From Actinomyces sp. oral taxon 170 str. F0386 (GTDB lineage Bacteria; Actinomycetota; Actinomycetes; Actinomycetales; Actinomycetaceae), in contig NZ_GL882544.1 in NCBI RefSeq assembly GCF_000195595.1, positions 248,001 through 312,000 of the forward strand: DNA of 64,000 nt. Reading direction: 5' to 3'. A program made the translations under genes and the position numbers. The notes under the pieces are model-generated. The model was not told the origin of the DNA. It did no database searches and worked only from the letters and a program-made list of their open reading frames with translations. Positions 56,541-64,000 of this stretch are shown piece after piece. Within the stretch, counting starts at the first letter, position 1. The number at the start of each line of letters is the position of its first letter.

Positions 56541-57612
56541 GAGTGTTTCACGGACTCGTTCCCTTCATCTCCGTCGCATCGTGGCGCTCGGAGCCACCCT
56601 GTTCCTGGCTGCCGGCATGAGCGCGTGCAGCGCCCTGAAGAACGACAGCTCGTCGGACTCCTCCGCCCACACGATCGCACCGGGTAAGACCCTGACGGTC
56701 TCGACGTCCTTCTACCCGATCCAGTACCTGGCGGAGGCCATTGGCGGCAACCTCGTCAAGGTCTCCTCCGTGACCCCCTCCAATGTGGAGCCGCACGACT
56801 TCGAGCTCTCCGGCAAGGAGACCGCCGAGCTGGGTAAGGCCGACCTCATCGCCTACGTCCCCGGCTTCCAGCCCTCCCTGGACAAGGCCGTCAAGGAGGT
56901 CGGCTCCGGCCCCACGGTGGTCGATCTGAGCAAGCCGGCCAACCTCGTCCACCACGAGGGGGTTGAGGAGGAGCACGAGCACGGTGACGAGGCCTCCGGT
57001 GACGCCTCCGCAGCGGCGACTGACGCCGCCACCTCGGAGTCCAGCGAGGCCGGACACGATGAGCACAGTCATGCCGAGGGCGGCGAGGAGCACGGCAGCG
57101 ACCTCGACCCGCACTTCTGGCTGGACCCGCAGCGCATGATCTCGGCGGCCGAGACCCTCGAGGCCTCCTTCGCCAAGATCGACCCGGCCAACGCCAACGA
57201 CTACAAGGCCGGGCTCGACAAGCTCAAGACGGCGCTGACCAACCTGGACACGCAGTACAGCACTGGCCTGTCCACCTGCCAGCGCACCACCTTCGTCACC
57301 TCTCACGCGGCCTTCGGCTACATGGCCGACCGTTACAAGCTGACCCAGGCCTCCATCTCCGGCATCGACCCGGAGACCGAGCCCAGTCCCGCCGAGCTGG
57401 CCAATATCAAGTCGGTGGTCCAGAGTACGGGAACGACGACGATCTTCACTGAGGAGCTCGTCTCCCCCACCACCGCCCAGGCGATCGCCGCGGAGACCGG
57501 AGCGGAGACCAATGTCCTCAGTCCCCTGGAGTCCAAGCCCGATCGGGGCGACTACACCGACGCCATGACCACCAACCTGGATCGGCTCAAGATCGCCCTG
57601 GCCTGCCAGTAG
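56539..57612 (+). CDS. znuA: Zinc ABC transporter substrate-binding lipoprotein
   Basis: 357 residues from the ATG at 56539 (several upstream ATGs lie inside the promoter/Zur box). Lipoprotein signal ending AGMSAC. Cluster A-I zinc-binding fold: SFYPIQYLAEAIGG, SNVEPHDFELS, then a His/Glu-rich loop (about 135-195, with HHEGVEEEHEHG and HDEHSHAEGGEEHG), DPHFWLDPQRM, VTSHAAFGYMADRY and a late IFTEELVSP. The loop and three conserved His are typical of ZnuA. First gene of znuA-znuC-znuB-zur. Confidence 0.93.
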   Translation: MSVSRTRSLHLRRIVALGATLFLAAGMSACSALKNDSSSDSSAHTIAPGKTLTVSTSFYPIQYLAEAIGGNLVKVSSVTPSNVEPHDFELSGKETAELGKADLIAYVPGFQPSLDKAVKEVGSGPTVVDLSKPANLVHHEGVEEEHEHGDEASGDASAAATDAATSESSEAGHDEHSHAEGGEEHGSDLDPHFWLDPQRMISAAETLEASFAKIDPANANDYKAGLDKLKTALTNLDTQYSTGLSTCQRTTFVTSHAAFGYMADRYKLTQASISGIDPETEPSPAELANIKSVVQSTGTTTIFTEELVSPTTAQAIAAETGAETNVLSPLESKPDRGDYTDAMTTNLDRLKIALACQ

Positions 57613-57683
57613 AGTCAGGCTCGGGCGGCCACCCAGCGACCCATCCAGCCGACGTTCAACCAGATCGGCATGATCACACCGGT

Positions 57684-58601
57684 ATGACCTCACCACCTTC
57701 ATCATCATCGTCTCCGACGACGCCGTCCGGATCACCCCGGGCGGCGTCGTCCGCGCTCGCCATCAGGGTCCGGGACCTCAGGGTCGTCCTTGGGGCCTCC
57801 CTCATCCTGGACGACGTGAGTCTCGCGGTGGGCGGCGGCGAGTCCGTGGCGCTGCTGGGCGCCAACGGCTCGGGCAAGTCCACCCTGGTCAAGGCCGTCC
57901 TGGGGCTGGTGCCCCCGGCCAGCGGCAGCATCGAGGTGCTGGGCACACCCACGACCCGGCGTCACAGAGTCCCCTGGCAGCGCATCGGCTACGTCCCCCA
58001 ACGGATCGGTGCGGGCTCGGGTGTTCCTGCCACGGCTCTGGAGGTGGTGCGCTCCGGGCTCCTGGGACCGCGCCGTCCCTGGGCGGACCGGGGCCGCACG
58101 GCCAAACGGAAGGCCATGGCCGCGCTCGACGCCGTCGGACTGGCCCACCGGGCCGGTGACCACGTCCAGGTCTTCTCCGGCGGACAGGCCCAAAGGGTCC
58201 TCATCGCCCGGGCCCTGGTCCGCTCTCCCGAGCTGCTCATCCTCGATGAGCCCCTGGCCGGGATCGACCGCGCCAGCCGGGAGTCCCTGGCCATGATTCT
58301 GCAGGGTCTGCGCGCGCAGGGGCTGACCCTGGTCACTGTCCTCCACGAGATGGGTGAGCTCGCCGACGTCGTCCAACGGGCGATCCTCCTGCAGGACGGC
58401 CGACTCGTCGCCGACGGGCCGGCCGCCGAGGTGGCCCGCCTGCGCGACGGCAGAGTCGGTGTCTCTGTCAGCGGTGGTGGCTACTGGGACCACGGCGACC
58501 ACCACCCGGACGCCGGCGGCCCTCCCGCGCACCACGCCCCCGTCCTCGACCACCGGCTGCCTGAGGCGCGGCCCAGTACCGGCAGGAGCACCCGGCCATG
58601 A
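57684..58601 (+). CDS. znuC: Zinc ABC transporter ATP-binding protein
   Basis: 305 residues. ABC domain with Walker A LLGANGSGKST, signature FSGGQAQRVLIARAL, Walker B LLILDEPLAGID and H-loop VTVLHEM. An N-terminal Ser/Pro-rich stretch (1-24) and a C-terminal His/Asp-rich tail (YWDHGDHHPDAGG) are extra; the tail could bind zinc. Overlaps znuB by four bases. Confidence 0.92.
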   Translation: MTSPPSSSSSPTTPSGSPRAASSALAIRVRDLRVVLGASLILDDVSLAVGGGESVALLGANGSGKSTLVKAVLGLVPPASGSIEVLGTPTTRRHRVPWQRIGYVPQRIGAGSGVPATALEVVRSGLLGPRRPWADRGRTAKRKAMAALDAVGLAHRAGDHVQVFSGGQAQRVLIARALVRSPELLILDEPLAGIDRASRESLAMILQGLRAQGLTLVTVLHEMGELADVVQRAILLQDGRLVADGPAAEVARLRDGRVGVSVSGGGYWDHGDHHPDAGGPPAHHAPVLDHRLPEARPSTGRSTRP

Positions 58602-59488
58602 TCGAGTTCGTCTCCGACATGCTCGCCAGCCCCCTCATGCAGCGGGCCTTCATCGTGGCGGTCCTGGTGGGGCTGGCCGCACCGGTGGTGGGCACCTACC
58701 TGGTTCAGCGGGGTCTGGCGCTGCTGGGCGATGGGATCGGGCACATCGCCCTGACCGGTATCGCCCTGGGCTGGCTGGCCGGGGCCGCCGCCAACGTCAC
58801 CCCCCATGACGCGTGGGCCGTGCCCGGGGCGATCGTCGTCAGCGTGCTGGGCGCCGTGACCATCGAGGTCATCCGCGCCAGCGGCCGTACCCGCGGTGAC
58901 GTGGCTCTGGCGATCCTGTTCTACGGGGGCATTGCCGGGGGTGTCATCCTCATCCGCCTGGCCGGCGGCACGACGACGAACCTCAACTCCTACCTGTTCG
59001 GCTCGATCTCCACGGTCTCGGTCTCCGACGCCTGGTTCACCATTGCCCTGGCGACCCTGGTCCTTCTGGTGGGGCTGGGGCTGCGTGGGCCGCTGTTCGC
59101 CTTGTGCCATGACGAGGAGTTCGCCCGTGCCTGCGGGCTGCCCACAAGCGCTCTCAACGTCCTGGTGGCGGTGGTTGCGGCGCTGACTGTCTCGGTGTCG
59201 ATGCGGGTGGTGGGTGCTCTGTTGGTCTCCGCGGTCATGATCGTGCCGGTGGCCATCGCCCAGCTCGTCTCGCACTCCTTCGCCCGCACCATGTACCTGG
59301 CGATGGGACTGGGAGTGGTGGCCTGCGTGTCCGGTTTAACGATCACCTACCTGGTGGCGGCCTCCCCCGGCGCCATGATCGTGGTACTCCTGGTAGGGGG
59401 GTATGCCGTCGTCGCCCTCCTGGCTGGACTGTGGCAGATCGTCAGCCGCGCCCGACGGCACCACATCACCTCAGGAGGTAGACCATGA
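58598..59488 (+). CDS. znuB: Zinc ABC transporter permease
   Basis: 296 residues, about eight to nine membrane helices, ABC-3 family (ZnuB/TroC/MntB). Segments GLALLGDGIGHIALTGIALGW and NLNSYLFGSIS are characteristic. Overlaps znuC and zur by four bases each, so the operon is translationally coupled. Confidence 0.92.
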   Translation: MIEFVSDMLASPLMQRAFIVAVLVGLAAPVVGTYLVQRGLALLGDGIGHIALTGIALGWLAGAAANVTPHDAWAVPGAIVVSVLGAVTIEVIRASGRTRGDVALAILFYGGIAGGVILIRLAGGTTTNLNSYLFGSISTVSVSDAWFTIALATLVLLVGLGLRGPLFALCHDEEFARACGLPTSALNVLVAVVAALTVSVSMRVVGALLVSAVMIVPVAIAQLVSHSFARTMYLAMGLGVVACVSGLTITYLVAASPGAMIVVLLVGGYAVVALLAGLWQIVSRARRHHITSGGRP

Positions 59489-59904
59489 GCGCAAGCAGCC
59501 AGACGCAGCGGCCCCGTGCCACGCGCCAACGCGCTGCCGTTGCCGATATCCTGGCGCGCACCGACGAGTTCCGCTCGGCCCAGCAGATCCACTCCGCCCT
59601 GGAGGCCGAGGGCACCAAGGTGGGGTTGGCCACCGTCTACCGCAACCTGCAGACCCTGGCGGAGGCCGGCGCGGTGGACCAGGTGCGCAGCGCCGAGGGC
59701 GAGGTCCTCTACCGGGCCTGTGAGGGGCAGGAGCACCACCACCATATCGTGTGCCGCCGTTGCGGCTATACCGTGGAGGTCGCCGGCGGCGAACTGGAGG
59801 GGTGGATCCGGCGGGTCTCGGCCCAGCAGGGCTTCACCCAGATGGAGCACACCGCGGAGTTCTTCGGCCTGTGCGCCACCTGCTCGGCCCAGGAGAGCGC
59901 CTAA
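59485..59904 (+). CDS. zur: Zinc uptake regulator of the Fur family
   Basis: 139 residues. Winged helix (about 8-80, with VGLATVYRNLQTLAEAG), then the metal-binding dimer domain: HHHHIVCRRCG (the His string plus CxxC) and CATCSAQ (second CxxC), as in Zur/Fur structural zinc sites. Encoded inside the zinc-uptake operon it should control, through the box at 56524. Confidence 0.92.
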   Translation: MSASSQTQRPRATRQRAAVADILARTDEFRSAQQIHSALEAEGTKVGLATVYRNLQTLAEAGAVDQVRSAEGEVLYRACEGQEHHHHIVCRRCGYTVEVAGGELEGWIRRVSAQQGFTQMEHTAEFFGLCATCSAQESA

Positions 59905-59962
59905 GACACCTCGCAGGGCTGAGCCCGAGCCAGCTGGCGAACCGGCTCCGCCGGCCTGCTAC

Positions 59963-60847
59963 TTACTGCTCGTCGTCCTCCGGAGTCTCGTCGTCCTGCG
60001 GGACCCCGACCTCACCGGGTTCCTCGTGCAGCACCTTGTCCACGGCGCCGCCGTAGCGGCGCTCGCGCCCGGCGTAGACCTCGCAGGCCCTCCACAGCTC
60101 GGTGCGGTTGAAGTCGGGCCAGGCCAGGGGTGAGAAGTAGAGCTCGGCGTAGGAGGAGGACCACATGAGGAAGTTGGAGGTGCGCTGCTCGTCTCCGGTG
60201 CGGATGAACAGGTCCACGTCCCTCATAGTGGGTGAGTACAGGTAGCGCTGGATGATCTTCTCGTTGATGGAGGAGGCCTTGAGCCGGCCGGCGGCGACGT
60301 CCTCGGCGATGGCGCGGGTGGCGTCGGCGATCTCGGCGCGTCCGCCGTAGTTGATGCACAGGTTGAGGACCAGTCCCGTGTTGTGGGCGGTGAGGCGCTC
60401 GGCCTCGCGCAGCTCGCGCAGCACGGACCTCCACAGGCGCGGGGTGCGCCCGACCCAGCGCACCTTGACGTTCCAGGAGTGGAGGATGTCGCGCTGGGCA
60501 CGCAGGACCTTGCGGGCGAAGCCCATGATGAAGCGGACCTCACCCGGTGAGCGCCGCCAGTTCTCGGTGGAGAAGGCGTAGGCGCTCAGCTCGCTCACGC
60601 CGATCTCGACGGCGCCGGCGACGACGTCGAGCAGGTTGGCCTCCCCCACCCGGTGCCCCTCGGTGCGGGGCAGGCCACGGGCGTTGGCCCAACGCCCGTT
60701 GCCGTCCATGACGACGGCCACGTGCTGTGGTAGGGATGCCGATGGGAGCAACGGTGGTGTGAGGCCCGGGCGGTGCAGGGGCGGGGCCTCGTCGACCGTC
60801 ATGTCCCGGGTCACGCCTGCTGCCGCGTCTCTCATGGCGTCTGTCAT
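59963..60847 (-). CDS. uppS: Undecaprenyl diphosphate synthase (cis-prenyltransferase)
   Basis: 294 residues from the ATG at 60847 (AAAGG eight bases upstream); an ATG at 60853 overlapping the recO stop is possible. Makes the C55 lipid carrier or a shorter cis-prenyl chain. Motifs: VAVVMDGNGRWANARGLPR with the catalytic Asp, HRVGEANL, AYAFSTENWRR, NLCINYGGRAEI, and DLFIRTGDEQRTSNFL. A 35-residue N-terminal extension and an acidic C-tail are extra. Third gene of leuA-recO-uppS. Confidence 0.92.
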   Translation of the reverse strand: MTDAMRDAAAGVTRDMTVDEAPPLHRPGLTPPLLPSASLPQHVAVVMDGNGRWANARGLPRTEGHRVGEANLLDVVAGAVEIGVSELSAYAFSTENWRRSPGEVRFIMGFARKVLRAQRDILHSWNVKVRWVGRTPRLWRSVLRELREAERLTAHNTGLVLNLCINYGGRAEIADATRAIAEDVAAGRLKASSINEKIIQRYLYSPTMRDVDLFIRTGDEQRTSNFLMWSSSYAELYFSPLAWPDFNRTELWRACEVYAGRERRYGGAVDKVLHEEPGEVGVPQDDETPEDDEQ

Positions 60848-60849
60848 GA

Positions 60850-61599
60850 TCATGCCCTTTCCACCAGTGCGAGGGAGCGCAGGCGCCGCTCCAGGTACCA
60901 GGTCGTGTATGCCGAGACGAGCCCAGAGGCCTGCGAGCGCTCGCGCTGGCCCGAGACGTCGGCCACGCCCCAGTCCCCGGAGAGCAGAGCGCCCAGGAGC
61001 ACCATTGTGACCGGCTCGACCTCGACGGCGCCGGCCGACCGGCAGGACTCGCACACCGCACCGCCGACCTGCACGTGGAAGGCCCGGTGGGGTCCTGGCG
61101 CGCCGCACAGGGCGCAGTCGTAGCACGATGGCGCCCAGCCGCCCAGGGCCAGGGCGCGCAGCAGGTAGGAGTCCAGGATGAGTCCGGGCGCGTGGCGCCG
61201 GTGCGCCATGGCGGCCAGGGCCCCGGCCAGCAGCAGGTACTGCTGGGGGCTGGCCTCGGTGCCCAGGTCGCCGTTGTCGGCGCTGAGGCGCTCGGCGGTC
61301 TCCACCATGGTCGAGGCGCAGGTGAACATGGCGTAGTCGGCGCAGACGGCCCGGCCGAAGGGGTCGATGATCTCGGCCTGGGTGACGACGTCGAGGTTAC
61401 GTCCGGCGTGGAGCTGGACGTCGACCATGGAGAAGGGCTCCAGGCGCGCACCGAAGCGGGAGCTGGTGCGGCGCACGCCCTTGGCCACGGCGCGCACCTG
61501 GCCGTGGTGGCGGGTGAGCATCACGATGATGCGGTCGGCCTCGCCCAGCTTGTAGGTGCGCAGGACGATCGCCTCGTCCCGGTACAGCCTGCTCGTCAC
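60850..61599 (-). CDS. recO: DNA repair protein RecO
   Basis: 249 residues from a GTG at 61599. N-terminal OB-fold (1-80: [20 protein letters not shown]), helical middle, and a C-terminal zinc site: CYDCALCG and CESC. RecO anneals strands and loads RecA on SSB-coated DNA with RecR. Starts 22 bases after leuA and overlaps the start region of uppS. recO-uppS adjacency is common in actinobacteria. Confidence 0.92.
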   Translation of the reverse strand: MTSRLYRDEAIVLRTYKLGEADRIIVMLTRHHGQVRAVAKGVRRTSSRFGARLEPFSMVDVQLHAGRNLDVVTQAEIIDPFGRAVCADYAMFTCASTMVETAERLSADNGDLGTEASPQQYLLLAGALAAMAHRRHAPGLILDSYLLRALALGGWAPSCYDCALCGAPGPHRAFHVQVGGAVCESCRSAGAVEVEPVTMVLLGALLSGDWGVADVSGQRERSQASGLVSAYTTWYLERRLRSLALVERA

Positions 61600-61621
61600 G
61601 GACGCAGTCTCTCACGCTCCC

Positions 61622-63403
61622 TCAGCGCAGAGCGCGGTTGAGGGCGGAGATGACGGCCTTGAAGGAGGAGGTGGTGATGGAGGGGTCGATGCCCACGCCC
61701 CACAGGATCTGACCGCCCACCTCGCACTCCACGTAGCTGGCCGCTTGAGCGTCGTGGCCCTCGCTCAGTGCGTGCTCGGCGTAGTCGAGGATCCGCACAC
61801 CCAGGCCAGTGCTCTCCAGGGCGGTGACGAAGGCGTCCAGTGGCCCGTTGCCAGTGGCGGTCAGGTGCTTCTCCTGACCGCCGTCGACCAGGGTCACGGT
61901 GAGGGTGGAGTCCTCGTCGTCGCCGGCGGAGGTCAGAGTGGCTCCCCGCAGCTCGAAGCGTCCCCAGCGGCTGAGCTCGGCCTCGGGCGCGGCCGTGGCC
62001 GGCAGGTACTCGTCGGCGAAGATCGACCACAGGCGGGCGCCGTCGACCTCGCCGCCGTAGGTGTCGGTGTGGCGCTGAACGATGTGGGAGAACTCGATCT
62101 GGAGGCGGCGCGGCAGCTCGAGCTTGCGGGTGGTGCCCAGCAGGTAGGCGACCCCGCCCTTGCCGGACTGGGAGTTGACGCGCACGACCGCCTCGTAGGA
62201 GCGGCCCACGTCGTGGGGATCGATGGGCAGGTAGGGCATGGACCAGGGCACGGCGATCTCGGCGTCGGCCTCCGAGAGCCCCTCGGATCTCGCGGTGTCG
62301 ACCTGCTTGGCGCGCGCGGCGAAGCCCTTCTTGATGGCGTCCTGGTGGGAGCCCGAGAAGGAGGTGTAGACGAGCTCGCCGGCGTAAGGGGTGCGCGGGG
62401 GCACGTCCATGCCGGTGGCCCGCTCGACGATGCGGCGGACCTCGTCGATGTCGGACAGGTCGAGCATGGGGTCGATGCCCTGGCTGAAGAGGTTGAGGGC
62501 CAGGGTCACCAGGTCCACGTTGCCGGGGCGCTCGCCGTGGCCGAACAGGCAGCCCTCGACGCGGTCGGCACCGGCCATGAGGCCGAGCTCGGCAGTGGCC
62601 ACGCCCGAGCCGCGGTCATTGTGGTTGTGCAGGGACAGGCACACGGCGTCGCGGCGGGGAAGGTTGCGGCTCATCCACTCGATCTGGTCGGCGTAGACGT
62701 TGGGGGTGGCGCGCTCGACGGTGGAGGGCAGGTTGAGGATGATCTCGCGGTCCTCCTCGGGCTGCCACACGTCCATGACGGCCCGGCAGACCTCGAGGCT
62801 GTAGTCGAGCTCGGTGTCCACGAAGAACTCCGGGGAGTACTCAAAGCCGAAGATCGTGTCCTCATCCAGGACCTTCTCGGCGCGGGCCATGATCTGGCGG
62901 GTGCCGTCAACGGCCAGCTCGCGGATCTGGTCGCGGTCCATGCGGAAGACGACGTCACGGAAGATGGGCGACAGGGCGTTGTAGAGGTGGACGGTGGCCC
63001 GGGGGATGCCGACGCAGGCGTCCAGGGTGCGGTCGATGAGCTCGCCACGCGACTGGGTGAGCACCGAGATGGTGACGTCCTCGGGGATCGCACCGTCGTC
63101 CACCAGGGAGCGCACGAAGTCGTAGTCGGTCTGAGAGGCGGCCGGGAAGCCGATCTCGATCTCCTTGAAGCCCATGTTCACGAGCAGGTCGAAGACGGCG
63201 CGCTTGGCCTGGGGACCCATGGGCTCGATGAGGGACTGGTTGCCGTCGCGCAGGTCCGTGCTCAGCCAGCGGGGGGCGGTGGTGATGCGTTTGTCCGGCC
63301 AGGTGCGGTCGGGCAGGTCGATGGTGACGACGTCGAGGAAGGGCCGGTACTTGGCAAACGGCATGCCGGAGGGCTGCTGGGGGGCGGGGCGGGCGTTACG
63401 CAT
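61622..63403 (-). CDS. leuA: 2-isopropylmalate synthase
   Basis: 593 residues (CAGGAG upstream of the ATG at 63403). First committed step of leucine synthesis. HMGL-like barrel with WLSTDLRDGNQSLIEPM, EIGFPAASQTDYDF, SLHNHNDRGSGVATAE (metal His) and a C-terminal allosteric domain where leucine binds. The length and start match the actinobacterial LeuA type 2. Controlled by a leader peptide upstream (63554-63613). Confidence 0.94.
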   Translation of the reverse strand: MRNARPAPQQPSGMPFAKYRPFLDVVTIDLPDRTWPDKRITTAPRWLSTDLRDGNQSLIEPMGPQAKRAVFDLLVNMGFKEIEIGFPAASQTDYDFVRSLVDDGAIPEDVTISVLTQSRGELIDRTLDACVGIPRATVHLYNALSPIFRDVVFRMDRDQIRELAVDGTRQIMARAEKVLDEDTIFGFEYSPEFFVDTELDYSLEVCRAVMDVWQPEEDREIILNLPSTVERATPNVYADQIEWMSRNLPRRDAVCLSLHNHNDRGSGVATAELGLMAGADRVEGCLFGHGERPGNVDLVTLALNLFSQGIDPMLDLSDIDEVRRIVERATGMDVPPRTPYAGELVYTSFSGSHQDAIKKGFAARAKQVDTARSEGLSEADAEIAVPWSMPYLPIDPHDVGRSYEAVVRVNSQSGKGGVAYLLGTTRKLELPRRLQIEFSHIVQRHTDTYGGEVDGARLWSIFADEYLPATAAPEAELSRWGRFELRGATLTSAGDDEDSTLTVTLVDGGQEKHLTATGNGPLDAFVTALESTGLGVRILDYAEHALSEGHDAQAASYVECEVGGQILWGVGIDPSITTSSFKAVISALNRALR

Positions 63404-63445
63404 CGGGGTTCTCCTGGGATCAGGTGCTTCGTGGTTCCGACGGCG

Positions 63446-63570
63446 GTTCCGGCGAGAGCCCGGAGGGCTCCGGGGGAACTCTGGGAAGCAGAGAGGCGCG
63501 GTCGGGAACGTGGCCGAGCAGGACGAGTCAGCCGCGGTCGGGGTGCCGGCCTGTCAGGCCCCGCCGCGGC
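63446..63570 (-). promoter_or_regulatory. leuA attenuator region (pause and downstream hairpins)
   Basis: CCGCGGC (63564-63570) pairs with GCCGCGG (63531-63537), overlapping the last leader codons just after the Leu run. A second hairpin, GTTCC/GGAAC (63475-63479 with 63446-63450) with a GC-rich interior, lies before leuA. Together they fit leader-peptide attenuation. The alternative antiterminator fold was not worked out. Confidence 0.5.
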
Positions 63571-63613
63571 GACTAAGCAGGAGGCTCACCTGGAGGCCTA
63601 GAGTCGCTCGCAC
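63554..63613 (-). CDS. leuL: leuA leader peptide
   Basis: A 19-residue open frame, GTG at 63613 to TGA at 63554, too short for ordinary gene calls: VRATLGLQVSLLLSRRGGA. Five of 19 codons are Leu, including CTA and three in a row (CTC CTG CTT at 63575-63583). It lies about 150 bases upstream of leuA and precedes a GC-rich hairpin. Leucine starvation would stall ribosomes there. There is no ribosome-binding site, but a promoter ends seven bases upstream, so it looks leaderless. Confidence 0.72.
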   Translation of the reverse strand: MRATLGLQVSLLLSRRGGA

Positions 63614-63620
63614 GGTGTAA

Positions 63621-63649
63621 ACCCTACCCCGATGACGACCCGTCGTCAG
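63621..63649 (-). promoter_or_regulatory. leuL-leuA promoter
   Basis: CTGACG (63644-63649), a 17-base spacer and TAGGGT (63621-63626) on the minus strand; the leader GTG begins at the predicted +1 (63613). Confidence 0.55.
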
Positions 63650-63742
63650 GTAAGGCGGCCGCGCGAGACCGCAGTGTGAGACGACCGCCGCGGCGCTCAT
63701 CCACACAGCACATCCCTTGATCCGACGAAGACCAACACCATG

Positions 63743-63759
63743 TTGTAGCATGGCTACTA
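63743..63759. promoter_or_regulatory. Inverted repeat upstream of the terminal ABC gene
   Basis: TTGTAGC-ATG-GCTACTA, six of seven pairs, 37 bases before the ATG at 63796 and next to the AT-rich TACTATATT (63755-63763), a possible -10 region. It fits an operator for a dimeric repressor such as a GntR/YtrA or TetR protein. The regulator is not in the window. Confidence 0.45.
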
Positions 63760-63795
63760 TATTCAGTTGTGCTTCTACTCAGGAAGGTTTGTGTG

Positions 63796-64000
63796 ATGTC
63801 TCCAGTCATCACGACGGAGAACCTCGAGTTCTCCTACGGGGACACCCCGGTCCTGCGCGGCATCGACCTGTCGGTCGAGGCCGGAGAGGTCGTCTGCCTG
63901 CTCGGCCCCAACGGCGTGGGCAAGACGACCCTGGTGGAGAACCTGCTGGGGTCCCTCACCCCGACGAGCGGCAGGGTGCGCATGCTCGGTACCGATCCGC
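63796..64000 (+). CDS. ABC transporter ATP-binding protein (cut by window edge)
   Basis: 68 residues visible from the ATG at 63796 (AGGAAGG upstream): an ABC domain beginning VITTENLEFSYGDTPVLRGI, with Walker A LLGPNGVGKTT and VRMLGTDP at the edge. The rest lies beyond the window. It is the N-terminus of an export- or drug-type ATPase in style; the substrate is unknown. An inverted repeat upstream suggests dedicated repression. Confidence 0.85.
   Translation, partial: MSPVITTENLEFSYGDTPVLRGIDLSVEAGEVVCLLGPNGVGKTTLVENLLGSLTPTSGRVRMLGTDP

Noticed and set aside
59905-59962. Short GAGCC/GGCTC stem between zur and uppS
   Set aside because: Only five base pairs; too weak to call a terminator.

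Overview
The window is a high-GC chromosomal segment of an actinobacterium, most likely an Actinomyces or close relative (inference). Evidence: the conserved actinobacterial block DUF3159 / OB-fold / DUF3710 / DUF4193 / SepH, a polyprenyl synthase - PknL - class II DAHP synthase order also known from Mycobacterium, a fabG-fabI pair arranged like mabA-inhA, coryneform-type glycogen genes, and a pyrophosphate-type phosphofructokinase of the kind known biochemically from oral Actinomyces. I see no rRNA, tRNA, CRISPR array, transposase or prophage.

Layout. 0-5.7 kb: small conserved actinobacterial proteins, the division protein SepH and a phosphodiesterase. 5.8-13.5 kb: topoisomerase IV subunits ParC (+) and ParE (-) flanking an amidohydrolase and a double-GNAT acetyltransferase. 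13.6-18.1 kb: hypotheticals, a rhodanese-like lipoprotein, an arginase-family enzyme, a frameshifted small membrane protein and a secreted trypsin-like protease. 18.2-20.7 kb: thiM-thiE-thiD behind a TPP riboswitch. 20.7-27.4 kb: an unusual primary sigma factor, polyprenyl synthase, PknL and DAHP synthase. 27.4-28.5 kb: an AT-richer island holding an Abi-family HEPN protein with its own promoter and a short structured RNA in front. 28.6-38.1 kb: Pfp, acyltransferase, DEDD/GIY-YIG nuclease, methyltransferase, receiver-like protein, superoxide dismutase, FKBP lipoprotein, ErpA and an ABC-F ATPase. 38.1-46.2 kb: a beta-glucoside-type PTS transporter, rRNA methyltransferase, SPFH and NfeD proteins and an ABC ATPase. 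46.2-56.3 kb: glycogen genes, SerB, a SixA-type phosphatase, FabI/FabG, Dus, YibE/F and GlyRS. 56.5-59.9 kb: znuA-znuC-znuB-zur with a Zur-like box on the promoter. 59.9-64 kb: leuA-recO-uppS behind a leucine leader peptide, then a truncated ABC ATPase.

Most interesting points: (1) the AbiF-like HEPN protein with a promoter-driven hairpin RNA immediately upstream, resembling the AbiF RNA / toxin-antitoxin arrangement linked to the origin of Cas13; (2) the primary sigma factor carries, between its acidic N-terminus and region 1.2, about 80 residues that read like the N-terminal part of a parallel beta-helix (pectate-lyase-like) protein; (3) a compact, apparently leaderless leucine attenuator before leuA; (4) many genes start 5-8 bases after a TAnnnT hexamer with no Shine-Dalgarno sequence, suggesting widespread leaderless transcripts.
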